From: Belliella alkalica
GTDB lineage: Bacteria; Bacteroidota; Bacteroidia; Cytophagales; Cyclobacteriaceae
DNA: 64,000 nt
NCBI RefSeq assembly: GCF_022549785.1
Contig: NZ_JAKZGO010000007.1
Span: forward strand, 1-64,000
Direction: 5' to 3'
In this document: positions 17,801 through 25,931 of the stretch, one piece after another
How positions within the stretch are numbered: position 1 is the first letter of the stretch
How the letters are laid out: every line of letters starts with the position of its first letter
Made by a program: the position numbers and the translations under genes
Notes under the pieces: generated by a model
The model's input: the letters and a program-made list of their open reading frames with translations, nothing else
Databases searched by the model: none
What the model was told of the DNA's origin: nothing

Positions 17801-18110
17801 CGTTCAAAGATCCTTTGTTATCATGTACTGCTTTGTTTCCCTTGTTTTTGATAGTGTGAAGGAGGTCTTTTACTTGAGAAGGCAAGACATTTTCAAACTC
17901 CAAAGTTTTCAATCGGCTATGAAAGGTATTATCATAAGGGAAGTCCAGATGATGCAATTCAAAAAGTAACTCACTGACCCTTTCCCCAAACTGTCGCAGT
18001 TTCCATAGACTAGTTACTGGATCCTGATACAAATTAAACTCGGCTGACTGCCCGATATTAAAAAGGATTGGAAATTCAGATTCTAGAAAAGAAAAATTGG
18101 ATTTGGGCAT
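14877..18110 (-). CDS. hsdR: type I restriction endonuclease subunit R
   Basis: 1077 aa. Residues 1-150 are a helical DUF4145-like N-terminal part. The PD-(D/E)xK nuclease follows at about 250-290 (WADYALF...AIVEAKKY). The SF2 translocase has Walker A TMATGTGKT, a DEAH box IIDEAHRGY, motif III GLTATP and motif VI QMLGRATRR. The C-terminus is an EcoEI_R-like helical domain. It cleaves unmodified DNA after ATP-driven translocation. It is the first gene of the minus-strand operon; a 279-bp gap separates it from the divergent regulator operator at 18390. Confidence 0.95.
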   Translation of the reverse strand: MPKSNFSFLESEFPILFNIGQSAEFNLYQDPVTSLWKLRQFGERVSELLFELHHLDFPYDNTFHSRLKTLEFENVLPSQVKDLLHTIKNKGNKAVHDNKGSLNDAKELLFSTFKISKWFYQTYSEENDDLSTVKFHLPENKDTRHALHILEQEYAELQVKFEELLQERSTIQLPEEKQQEIQTRSQKAARKIEMSEAETRLLIDEQLRAAGWEVDTQVLNFKKNKTQPQRGKNLAIAEWPCGGKWADYALFIGTQLYAIVEAKKYASDISTDLNQSKIYAELVETKFEGSLLGDWQGHKVPFLFSTNGRAYLEQIKTKSGVWFLDVRQKHKRSKALKGWYSPEGLVKLMEKDLQASEDKLKTETVDFLESQSGLGLRKYQIQAIKELEKVLLEDPFRSRALITMATGTGKTRTIIGLCYRLIQSNRFKRILFLVDRTLLATQAINSFKDNKIIGLNTFSEIYGIKELQDKVPELDTRLHFATVQGMVKRLFYSEDQDSPPVDQYDCIIIDEAHRGYLMDREMDEDELNFKDQRDYVSKYRMVLDYFDAFAIGLTATPALHTTEIFGPAVYTYSYREAVIDGFLIDHEPPYIIKTQLGEEGIIWEKGAQPKALDRENNTIIELEKLDDELKIDISGFNRKVITPSFNRTVIQQLVKELDPDGEEKTLVFAATDEHADMVVSYLKEEFATIGVEVEDDAIQKITGKSYNPKEQFRRFKNEKYPNIAVTVDLLTTGIDVPAICNLVFMRRIKSRILYEQMLGRATRRCDEIGKEVFKIYDAVKIYETLEDFTQMKPVVANPKVSFQLLVEELKEIDQGEKAKKQVEQLVAKIQRKKRYLKGDHANQFAYNANGSDPEEFLEQLKGLDTSEALKKIVELTGLWVFLDKLRPEINPTLVSEHDDMFLGIERGYGKAKKPEDYLDNFARFIQDNQNKIEALKIVCSRPTELDRKSLKDLMLALDQEGYNTTSLHAAWKATKNEDIAADIISYIRTLSLGSSLISHEERVKKAVNSIREMKVWNKTQLKWIDRFEKQLLKETVLRKEDLDEDPFDEAGGFERLNRIFEEQLEEMITQINQNLYA

Positions 18111-18389
18111 ATATTACTATTAAGTGTGGTTTTTAGCTTCTGCTAAAATAAGGATCTTAAACTAAAATCACTATATATGATATAAAATAAACTTGTTTTG
18201 AAAAAGAAGAAAATGGTTTAAGTAAATCGATTCGCATCAAGTGGGAAATTGCAGGGATTTTAACCCTCTAGTTTTCGTTAAATGCCATAATTGATTAAAA
18301 AACCTTATAAAAGATCAAGTGGGAAAGATATCAAGGAAATGGGGGGATAGGTGACTTTTTCTTCTAAAGACAAATAAGCCTGATACTAA

Positions 18390-18421
18390 ATGTCAAGTTT
18401 TACACATCAAAAACTTGACAT
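18390..18421. promoter_or_regulatory. palindromic operator before the AbiEi-like antitoxin
   Basis: A perfect 12-bp inverted repeat: ATGTCAAGTTTT (18390-18401), an 8-bp spacer, and AAAACTTGACAT (18410-18421). It sits 28 bp before the ATG at 18450. Self-repression through paired upstream repeats is typical of AbiE-type antitoxins. Its presence argues against starting the protein at the ATG at 18390, which lies inside the palindrome. Confidence 0.7.
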
Positions 18422-18449
18422 ATTAAATCAAACGAACTACCCTTGCATT

Positions 18450-19172
18450 ATGAAAGTAGCAGAACAAATACGAAAAACAATCGCAAAACTACCCGAGGAT
18501 AAAACCTTTGGATATGCCGACTTGCGTATTGGTAAAGAAGACAATCAAACTGCTGCCAAAGCCTTAGAAAGAATGCAAGCTAAGGGATTAATCAAAAAAA
18601 TGTCGAAGGGCATATTTTATAAACCCATAAAAACAGTATTTGGAGAATTGCTTCCTGATGAAAGTGAACAGTTAAAACGCTATTTATTTAAAAATGGGAA
18701 GCGCATAGCCTACATCACAGGCGAATCGCTTTATAATCAAATGAACCTCACTACCCAAATGGCATTTAGAATAAAAATAGCCAGTAACAAAAGAATAAAT
18801 ATTGACAAAGGCGCAATCAAGGCAAAATCTGTAAAAAGCTATGCTGAAGTATCCGAAGAAAATTATGGATTGTTGGGATTTTTAGATGCTTTAAAAGATA
18901 TAAAAACAATACCCGATTGCCCTGTATCCAAAGCAGTCATGATTTTAAGCAAAAAACTAGAATTGTTTCAAGATAGACAAATAGAGGATTTGATAAAATA
19001 CGCTCTTTTATATCCGCCAAGAGTTAGGGCATTATTGGGTGCTATACTCGAAAACAGCAGCACTCAATATAATATTTCAAAATTAAAAGAAAGCCTAAAC
19101 CCATTAACAAAAATCAAATTAGGTTTAAAAGAAACAGATTTATCATCCATTAGGAATTGGTATATCACATGA
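18450..19172 (+). CDS. AbiEi-like (DUF6088) type IV antitoxin
   Basis: 240 aa from the ATG at 18450. The N-terminus is a winged-helix-like segment (KTFGYADLRIG...AAKALERMQAKGLIKKMSKGIFY) typical of AbiEi/DUF6088 proteins, followed by the antitoxin domain with TGESLYNQMNL. Such proteins bind DNA at their own promoter and counteract the adjacent AbiEii nucleotidyltransferase toxin. The downstream toxin start overlaps by 4 bp (ATGA), the normal pair arrangement, but that toxin is gutted. This antitoxin therefore looks orphaned, perhaps kept as a regulator. Confidence 0.8.
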   Translation: MKVAEQIRKTIAKLPEDKTFGYADLRIGKEDNQTAAKALERMQAKGLIKKMSKGIFYKPIKTVFGELLPDESEQLKRYLFKNGKRIAYITGESLYNQMNLTTQMAFRIKIASNKRINIDKGAIKAKSVKSYAEVSEENYGLLGFLDALKDIKTIPDCPVSKAVMILSKKLELFQDRQIEDLIKYALLYPPRVRALLGAILENSSTQYNISKLKESLNPLTKIKLGLKETDLSSIRNWYIT

Positions 19173-19384
19173 AATTACATCAAAATAAAGAACTTTTTAT
19201 AAACTCCATGAGAGTTACAGGACAGCAAATGAAAATCCCAGCCATTTATGTTGAGAAAGACTATTGGTTGACTTATTTCAAAAAATTAGTCTACGGAGAA
19301 TTTCCTAAAGAAAATGAAGTTTTCGAAACATTGAATATGATTCAAAAAAGACTCCAACACATCACCTGGAATATCGCTGAATAG
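19169..19384 (+). pseudogene. AbiEii/AbiGii toxin, internally deleted
   Basis: The ATG at 19169 overlaps the antitoxin stop. The first ~30 residues (MKLHQNKELFINSM...YVEKDYWLTYF) match the AbiEii N-terminus. The sequence then jumps to what looks like a toxin C-terminal tail (EVFETLNMIQKRLQHI) and ends after 71 aa, against 250-300 in the family. The nucleotidyltransferase core, including the GGTSLSK-type motif, is absent. It should be inactive. Confidence 0.7.
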
Positions 19385-19476
19385 TTACGATTTATTGGTA
19401 CTCGTCGCTCTTCAAATCATATAGCACTATATTTTCAAATATTTTCCTTAATTTAAATCTTTAGTTTAATTGATCC

Positions 19477-20079
19477 GTGTTTAAAGAAGCCAAGTTAGAG
19501 TCAATTATCATAGATTTGCTACATAAGAAGGGCATTAAGCACCTCAATGGTAAGGATATTTAAAGATACCTTTCTGAGGTTTTGCTAAAAGATGGTCTGA
19601 GGGGTTTTTTGTTAGCACGCTATGTTCATGTTGGCATCACTGCCAGTGAAATAGACCAAGTCATCCGCAACTGGGAGCAACTCCCCTCTTCTGACCTCTA
19701 TGCCAGCAACAAGACAATGGCTTTATACTCAAACGAGAGCATGCAACAGATAAGGATATTTATATTCAACTGCTAGACTATGGCATTGTGCATCGCTCCC
19801 ATCAAGCTAACGATGTAGTCTGGGAATCACTCAGCATCGCAACAGAAGATCCATTTCTTTACTACAGCACTGACAGCAACATCTACCGTATTGTCAATCA
19901 GTTGAAGACTCACTATCAGGAAAAGAGAATTCCAGACAGCATATTAGATAAATGGCCTACCCTTTTTGGTGTTTGAGTTCAAAAATGCCATCAGAGAAAA
20001 ACCTACTTTTTTTGATGCATAAAAGCAAATTTCCACGCGATACCACAGGGACATCCCCGAGTTTCACATTAACAATTGC
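19477..20079 (+). pseudogene. remnant of a second hsdR (N-terminal nuclease domain)
   Basis: From GTG 19477 the frame reads FKEAKLESIIIDLLHKKG, stops at TAA 19561-19563, and resumes with RYLSEVLLKDGLRGFLLARY...ASEIDQVIRNWEQLPSSDLY. It then shifts frame near 19735 (DIYIQLLDYGIVHRS) and continues to EKRIPDSILDKWP. Back in the first frame come LVFEFKNAIREKP, a second stop at 20020-20022, and RYHRDIPEFHINN. This is the type I HsdR N-terminal domain with the FEFK nuclease motif. It differs from the intact hsdR at 14877 and breaks off at a junction into rhuM-like sequence. Confidence 0.75.
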
Positions 20080-20085
20080 TATTAA

Positions 20086-20937
20086 ATAGAAGAATTAGAT
20101 AAAGCAGCAACTGTAAAAGAACCCTTGACAGTTCAGCAAGAAGGTCTACGAAAAGTTACCCGGTAAATAAACTTCTACAATTTAGATGTAATCATTTCAG
20201 TAGGTTATCGAGTCAAATCAAAACAAAGAACCCAATTCCGTATTTGGGCCACAAAACGCTTTAAAGATTACTTGATCCAAGGCTACGCCATTAACGAAAA
20301 TAGACTTTCACAGAAATAGCAGGAGGTCCAAACTCTCAAGGATGGCATTCGGATTTTAAGCAGAGTGATAAATCCGAATGCTGAAGACCAAAATTTGGAT
20401 TGGATTCATCAATTTTCAAAAGGATTAGAGTTGCTTGATGATTATGATCATGAAAATTTAGATAAAAAAGGACTAACCAAAAAACAAACAAAGTACCCAG
20501 AACTTGAAGATTATAAAAAGGTCATATTCGCCATGAAGTCAGATTTTGAATCAAGTGTATTTGGGAAAGAAAAATATGGGAGTTTTGAAAGTTCTATTTC
20601 GCAAATCAGTAAAGGTTTTGATGAAGTGGACTTCTACCCTAGCCTTGAGGAAAAGGCGGCTACTCCCCTATACCTGATTGTGAAGAATCATGGATTCGTA
20701 GATGGAAACAAAAGAATTGCAACAGCATGCTTTCTCCTTTTTTTGCAAAGCAACGGCCTCCTTTACGACCGTGTGAAAAACGCTATCATTAGCAATGATG
20801 CATTGGCTAGTTTAACCTTATTTATAACATCAAACAAGTCTTATGAAATGGATACGGCTAAGAAATTAATCATTAGTGTACTAAATAGAAACCGCAATAT
20901 CAATTCGAAGAAATCAGGTGGGATATGCTATAACTAA
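20086..20937 (+). pseudogene. rhuM-like: RhuM-Fic protein, degraded N-terminus with intact Fic part
   Basis: One continuous frame encodes ELDKAATVKEPLTVQQEG, NFYNLDVIISVGYRVKS, FRIWATKRFKDYLIQGYAI and QTLKDGIRIL, all RhuM family hallmarks. In-frame stops lie at 20164-20166 and 20317-20319, and another at 20083-20085 just before. After them a 190-codon stretch (GTG 20365) holds a Fic/Doc domain with HGFVDGNKR, close to the HxFx(D/E)GNxR AMP-transfer motif. The 5' start is lost in the junction with the hsdR remnant. The Fic half might still be translated. Confidence 0.75.
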
Positions 20938-21399
20938 TTCTCAGAAATTAGGTCAGTTTGACCAAAATGATCCATATAAAGCAATTTGTGAAATGTACCT
21001 ATTGTTTCAAGCTGACGAACTTAAAAAGCACTAAAAAAATTAGATTGAATCACTAAAATCAAAAAAACAAGTGTGAGCTTCATACAGCTTGACCAGCATT
21101 CGAATTTTTATATAACTTGTAATAAATAATCAATCACGACGAAATATAAAAGAACCAAATCAGCTGGGATTGTTAGAGAAAAATAGTCATAAAAGTGAAC
21201 ATTAATCTAAAAATTGAGTACTTAAAATAAAAAAATAAAGGGAAATTTGGTTAATAAATTTAAAGGTGTTTTATTTGTAAGTAATATTTTGGGTATAGTA
21301 CGACTTAAGTACAACTTTTTAACACTTAAACATCTGATTATCAAACACTTATAACTTCCTGTATCGGGAAGTAAATTCAATCCTGCCTAATTGAAATTT
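20938..21399. other. 462-bp gap with a short unplaced remnant
   Basis: One frame open across about 20920-21034 gives GYAITNSQKLGQFDQNDPYK and ends ADELKKH, which looks like real protein but is too short to name. The rest, about 21035-21399, is AT-rich and probably carries the promoter of the Crp-like gene. This closes the decayed part of the island. Confidence 0.35.
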
Positions 21400-21966
21400 A
21401 TGGAAAGACTTGATTTCTTCAAACTATTTCACGAGATCGGCAGTGCTGATTATGAATTGCTGTGTAAAAGTCTGAAAACTAAAACTTTTGAAAAAGGCGA
21501 CTTTATTACTGTGGCAGGACAAATTCAGCGAGGTCTTTTTTTTGTAAAAAGTGGTGTCCAAATGTCTTATTTTGAGGCAGAAAACAAAACGCATGTGATT
21601 GCATTTACTTATTCGCCTAATCTTTGTGCCGTTCCTGAATCCTTTTTCCAACAAATCCCCTCAAAATGCTTTTTGACTTGCCTTACGGACTCAGAAATGG
21701 ATTACATTTCTTTTGACCAACTCCAAAATCTATTTGACAAGTCTCAGCAGATAGAACGACTCTTTAGACGTATGACAGAAGATGTGTTGGCGGGTGTCAT
21801 TAACCGGCACATAGAATTACACAGTATGACTATCGAGGAGCGCTACAAAACATTCTGCAAGCGCAGCCCTCAACTACTTCAGCTTGTACCTCACAAATAC
21901 ATCGCTTCTTATTTGGGAATCAATCCGACAAATTTCAGCAAACTTTATAACAGTGTTAAGTTCTAA
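21400..21966 (+). CDS. Crp/Fnr-family transcriptional regulator
   Basis: 188 aa from the ATG at 21400; a TTG at 21391 is less likely. The N-terminal cyclic-nucleotide-binding-like beta roll (KTFEKGDFITVAGQIQRGLFFVKSG) is followed by a dimer helix and a winged-helix DNA-binding part (HKYIASYLGINPTNFSKLY). This is the usual size of Bacteroidota Crp-like regulators, which often respond to stress rather than cAMP. It lies 77 bp upstream of the alpha/beta hydrolase gene on the same strand and probably controls it. Confidence 0.85.
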   Translation: MERLDFFKLFHEIGSADYELLCKSLKTKTFEKGDFITVAGQIQRGLFFVKSGVQMSYFEAENKTHVIAFTYSPNLCAVPESFFQQIPSKCFLTCLTDSEMDYISFDQLQNLFDKSQQIERLFRRMTEDVLAGVINRHIELHSMTIEERYKTFCKRSPQLLQLVPHKYIASYLGINPTNFSKLYNSVKF

Positions 21967-22043
21967 TGTTGGTATAGACCAACTTTTTTGATCCTATCAA
22001 TTCCTTACTTTGCCTTAGGTTATCAACAACAATCAATTTAACT

Positions 22044-22904
22044 ATGGCAAATCTTTGGCTTGACAGATCCGAATATCCTTTTGTATCACATCATTTTGAC
22101 ATTAATGGTCAGAAGCTTCATTTTATTGATGAAGGAAAAGGTGAAACGATTTTGTTTGTTCACGGAACTCCTTCTTGGAGTTTCGACTTCCGAAATGTGA
22201 TAAAAGAATTAAAAGAAAATTTCAGATGCATTGCAGTTGACCATATTGGTTTTGGACTTTCGGACAAGCCAGAGCATTATGATTATTCGACACAAAACCA
22301 TAGTAAAACACTCGAAAAATTTATCCTTGAAAAGCAGCTTGACAATGTCACACTTGTTGTTCATGATTTCGGGGGACCTATTGGGCTGAACATCGCTATA
22401 AAGTATCCCGAAAAAATCAAGAATATAGTCGTGCTAAATTCATGGTTGTGGAGTAGCAAAGATGATCCCGATTACATCAAGCTTCAAAAAATCTTAAAAA
22501 GCCCGCTTCTCCCCTTTCTTTATCGCTATTTGAATTTTTCACCAAGATTCATTTTACCAAAATCATTTGGTGAGCATAAACTTACAAAATTATTGTTAAA
22601 ACAATACACCAAGCCTTTTGCAAACAAAACACAACGAAATGGGCCGCTCGCATTTGCCAAGTCGTTGCTAAATGACCAAAACTGGTTTGAAGAGCTTTGG
22701 AACAAGAAAAAACCTATTTCTGAAAAGCCCACTTTGTTTATTTGGGGAATGAAAGATCCCGTCATCAAACCTCATAATCTTGTTAAGTTTCAGGCTGGTT
22801 TTGTAAATTCTAGGACGATTAAATTAGAAACTTCTGGACACTTTCCACAAGAAGAACAACCTGATAAAGTCACAAAAGCAATTTTTGACTTTTTAAACGA
22901 ATAG
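22044..22904 (+). CDS. alpha/beta hydrolase, haloalkane dehalogenase-like
   Basis: 286 aa. The oxyanion region is FVHGTPSWSF. The nucleophile elbow is VHDFGGPIGL, with Asp rather than Ser as nucleophile, which points to the haloalkane dehalogenase/epoxide hydrolase branch. The acid lies in IWGMKDPVI and the base in SGHFPQEEQP. No signal peptide is seen, so it is cytoplasmic. The substrate cannot be read from the sequence. It is probably co-regulated with the Crp-like gene. Confidence 0.8.
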   Translation: MANLWLDRSEYPFVSHHFDINGQKLHFIDEGKGETILFVHGTPSWSFDFRNVIKELKENFRCIAVDHIGFGLSDKPEHYDYSTQNHSKTLEKFILEKQLDNVTLVVHDFGGPIGLNIAIKYPEKIKNIVVLNSWLWSSKDDPDYIKLQKILKSPLLPFLYRYLNFSPRFILPKSFGEHKLTKLLLKQYTKPFANKTQRNGPLAFAKSLLNDQNWFEELWNKKKPISEKPTLFIWGMKDPVIKPHNLVKFQAGFVNSRTIKLETSGHFPQEEQPDKVTKAIFDFLNE

Positions 22905-22973
22905 TAAAAACAATACCATTGCTTTTCTTTAAATCTGCTTTCATACAATTAAACGCGAAAAAAATATGGAGTA

Positions 22974-23378
22974 ATGCTACCCATCATTGCTATATTGTTT
23001 TTTGCTTCCAACTACATGATATTCACTGAAATTGTTCCTTTACTACATTGGAATATGTCCTGTGTTTTATTGTATTTGCTGATGCTTTTTGGCTTTATTG
23101 TATCCTGGATTTATGCTGGAGCGATCAACAAAAACTATTTAGTAGCAAAGGCTGAACTTGAAGATGAAGATACAGAAATCCTTGCCTTACAGGAAAAGCT
23201 CAAAACCCTATCTAGAAAAGAGAAGGAAGTACTGAACCTAATTCTTCAGAATAAGAGCAACCAACAAATTTGTGATGAACTTTTTATCTCTCTTAGCACC
23301 CTAAAATCCCACATCAATCATATTTACCATAAAATGGAAGTTAGCAAAAGACAAGAAATAATCGCTCTCTTTGGTTAA
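22974..23378 (+). CDS. membrane-anchored LuxR-type transcriptional regulator
   Basis: 134 aa. Two hydrophobic helices (about residues 1-20 and 27-48) lead into a short linker and a LuxR/GerE HTH (TLSRKEKEVLNLILQNKSNQ...LSTLKSHINHIYHKM). An HTH linked directly to membrane helices, without a receiver domain, suggests a small membrane sensor or the surviving C-terminus of a longer one. The start codon overlaps AT-rich DNA with no clear ribosome-binding site. The signal is unknown. Confidence 0.7.
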   Translation: MLPIIAILFFASNYMIFTEIVPLLHWNMSCVLLYLLMLFGFIVSWIYAGAINKNYLVAKAELEDEDTEILALQEKLKTLSRKEKEVLNLILQNKSNQQICDELFISLSTLKSHINHIYHKMEVSKRQEIIALFG

Positions 23379-23459
23379 TTGAAATGGTCTTTGTTTAAAA
23401 TCAACCTTTTTTGGAACTTGAAAAAACACTTTTTTCCAATTTTATAATTGATATTTCTA

Positions 23460-23624
23460 GAGGTTTTTGCCAAATACAAAGATTTTGTTGAAAAAGGGTC
23501 TCAAGCTAAAGTAAGCGGGGTACTACTAGATTACTATGCTTCAGAGGGTTAATTGGGGAAAGTTGAGATAGTGATTAATGTTGATACAGCAACAAATCAG
23601 GAACTATTGTTTACAAGACCATAA
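23460..23624 (+). pseudogene. short decayed coding fragment
   Basis: One frame reads VFAKYKDFVEKGSQAKVSG...LLDYYASEG, is broken by TAA, then continues GKVEIVINVDTATNQEL and stops at 23622-23624. The residue pattern is clearly protein-like, but I cannot name the family. Apart from this the 364-bp gap 23379-23742 shows nothing. Confidence 0.4.
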
Positions 23625-23742
23625 AAAAGACTTGAAATAACTCTGTATTGCTCTTGATTTTTGATTCGGTTGTCGGTCTTTTTTGCCATGATGAAATCGT
23701 GATAAGAATCCAAGATAGTTTTCTGGTTACGAAAATGCTATA

Positions 23743-24303
23743 TTATTGATGAAAGGCTTCATTATCAGAACCACCCAAAACCTCTATTAATCTTTTGTTG
23801 AAAGCGGGTAGATCTTCGGGAGTTCTTGAAGTGATTAGACCTTGATCTTCCACTACTTCTTGGTCAACCCATTTTGCACCTGCATTGGTCAAATCCATTT
23901 TGATGGAATGAAAGGATGTTAACTTTCTGTTCTCAACAACCTCTGCATTGATCAACAACTGTGGGCCATGACAGATAGCTGCTACAGTTTTTTTCTCGTC
24001 GAAAAATGCTTTTATAAAATTAATGGCTTTTTCATTAGCCCTCAATTTATCGGGGTTTAGCGTGCCTCCAGGTAGTACCAAAGCATCATAATCCATAGCA
24101 GATACATCATCTAGAGACTTATCAACTTCAAAGCTATCAGCCCAATCTCCGTCTATCCATCCTTTGATTTTTCCTAGTTTAGGAGCTACAATGTCAACTT
24201 TCACCCCTAATTCCTTAAGTTTTTCCAAAGGACTTGTAAGTTCAGATTGCTCAAATCCATCTGTTGCTAATATTGCGACTTTTTTATTTTTCAAATTTTC
24301 CAT
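23743..24303 (-). CDS. DJ-1/PfpI family protein (type 1 glutamine amidotransferase-like)
   Basis: 186 aa. The fold starts KKVAILATDGFEQSEL and has the nucleophile elbow AAICHGPQLL with the conserved Cys, preceded by the acidic residue region DALVLPGG. It is the normal length of the YhbO/YraA/PfpI stress proteins, reported as glyoxalase- or deglycase-like. No signal peptide is seen. It stands alone, followed on the same strand by nothing until the pseudogene at 23460. Confidence 0.9.
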   Translation of the reverse strand: MENLKNKKVAILATDGFEQSELTSPLEKLKELGVKVDIVAPKLGKIKGWIDGDWADSFEVDKSLDDVSAMDYDALVLPGGTLNPDKLRANEKAINFIKAFFDEKKTVAAICHGPQLLINAEVVENRKLTSFHSIKMDLTNAGAKWVDQEVVEDQGLITSRTPEDLPAFNKRLIEVLGGSDNEAFHQ

Positions 24304-24437
24304 TTCTCTTTGTTTTTTTTTATAAAAACGATTATATCTTTCTATTCACGACCGGCATTGACAGGCGCCAGTCAAATATTGGTTTCAAAATAATTACAGG
24401 ATCAATTGACTCTATCCTGGATACAATTTTCTGACAA

Positions 24438-25016
24438 TCATCTCAAAGCAATTGCTTTTTCAATAATCATGGGACGGATGTTTTTTAACATTTTCCTAGA
24501 AGGATAGAATACCTCTGACCGATTAAGTTTTTCTTCAATTTCGAAATTACTCCCTACCCTACCCAAGGCGAAAATGTTAATTGGATTGTAGTTTTTTTGG
24601 TCGACAAACTCTTCTTCAAACATACTTTCAGAAAAGCCTGCCATCTGATGGATGAAAACTCCCATATCTGTTGCTACTTCTGAGGCTTTAGCCATAAAAG
24701 CACCTGTATCATAAAAATTTTGATTTCTCTCACTTAGAATACATTCAGGACTTTTTTTATAAAGTGCGATTCCAAGGTATGGTGCCTTATTAGCCCACTT
24801 GCGATTGAATCCGTCCAAACAGTGGAGCAGCTTTTGATACTTTTCTCCACCTTTTTTTACCAAGAAAAATGTCCAAGGGTTCTTACCAAATCTATTTGAA
24901 ATTTGTCTACCTGCCCTAAAAATAATATCTATTTCCTTATTGGTGATTTCCTGAGAATTGTGGTTTCTTAGAATCCACTGATCCATCATCAAGTCATTTG
25001 CAGTTTTAATATCCAT
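24438..25016 (-). CDS. nitroreductase family protein
   Basis: 192 aa FMN-dependent nitroreductase fold: an N-terminal Arg-x-x...F-x-x segment, NPWTFFLV in the FMN-binding strand and a long central helix FMAKASEVATDMGVFIHQM. Family members reduce nitro compounds, quinones or flavins with NAD(P)H. It is slightly short for the family but appears complete. It lies upstream of the DJ-1 gene on the same strand with a gap of 134 bp, so co-transcription is possible. Confidence 0.85.
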   Translation of the reverse strand: MDIKTANDLMMDQWILRNHNSQEITNKEIDIIFRAGRQISNRFGKNPWTFFLVKKGGEKYQKLLHCLDGFNRKWANKAPYLGIALYKKSPECILSERNQNFYDTGAFMAKASEVATDMGVFIHQMAGFSESMFEEEFVDQKNYNPINIFALGRVGSNFEIEEKLNRSEVFYPSRKMLKNIRPMIIEKAIALR

Positions 25017-25348
25017 GATATTTGTATTTAAAGTTTGATTAAAAAATTTGCTTGTTTCTTACTATTTCAAAGGTATTTAAAAATATAGGCAATGGCATTA
25101 CACTATTTTAAAGTAATTTTATATAATTTCAGGTAATTCGATGATTATTTATTACAAAATGTAGATGATAGATATCATTGGAGATTGAGGAAAGTTGAGC
25201 ATAATGACAATAATTCCCCGTAATCCTATGGATAAATTATGCCAATCCAAATACTGTAAATATGAAAACTGATTTTTGAAAGTTGTTGATTACAAATTTT
25301 AGGTCTGATAATTGGACAATATTCGTTTTAACAAAAACCAATAAGATC

Positions 25349-25579
25349 ATGATCAAAAAATCCTCAATTTCAGAAAATGAACAGGCTGTAGATGTACAAA
25401 CTGAAACCAATAGAGAGTTTTCTATTTTTTCTAAAATTTTCAAGTTTGTAATAAGGCTGTATATCAAAATCCTAAAGTATACCATAGTAGCCTTTATAGA
25501 AATTTTCAAAGAAATACTAAGGATTCCTTTTGGAAAAAAATCAAAGAAACATAGAAAAAACAGCCATACTAAACTATAG
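25349..25579 (+). CDS. possible small basic membrane-associated protein, 76 aa
   Basis: From the ATG at 25349 the product has an acidic start, an amphipathic or hydrophobic helix (about residues 24-56) and a strongly basic tail (PFGKKSKKHRKNSHTKL). The composition is protein-like, but there is no family match and no clear ribosome-binding site. The opposite strand is also open here, so this remains uncertain. Confidence 0.35.
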   Translation: MIKKSSISENEQAVDVQTETNREFSIFSKIFKFVIRLYIKILKYTIVAFIEIFKEILRIPFGKKSKKHRKNSHTKL

Positions 25580-25931
25580 CCTTGATTTTAAATTGAAATA
25601 GATTAATACTCAATCTATAAATCCTAGTTTTATATAAGCTGAAAATTTACTGATTCTTTAATCTATCTGTAGATTTTAGCAGTTTTCATAGTGCTTAACT
25701 AAAACCAATTTCAAATAGAATCTAGATCCAAATTCTAGCTTAGCAGTCGTAATTTATATTTACTTGTAGCTTGTCTTATAAAAAAATTTGTGGAAAAAAT
25801 TACCCATTTAATACTATATTTCCACCTCCCTTGGCTAAGTACCAATTACATGAAAATAATTTTGCGACAATTTTAATTAATATATTCACCACTGTATAAA
25901 AGGTTAGAATTTTAACTTTTTGAGTCAAAGA
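25580..25931. other. 352-bp gap, nothing recognised
   Basis: AT-rich DNA between the possible 76-aa ORF and the convergent 3' end of egtD. No strong hairpin with a T-tract, tRNA-like fold or protein-like frame was found. Confidence 0.4.

Noticed and set aside
18390-18449. Longer antitoxin start at ATG 18390
   Set aside because: That ATG is part of a perfect palindrome that looks like the operator, and the extra residues are unlike the family N-terminus.
25237-25509. 90-codon minus-strand ORF
   Set aside because: Opposite the 25349 ORF, with no domain. Neither strand is strong; the plus-strand ORF has the more protein-like charge pattern.
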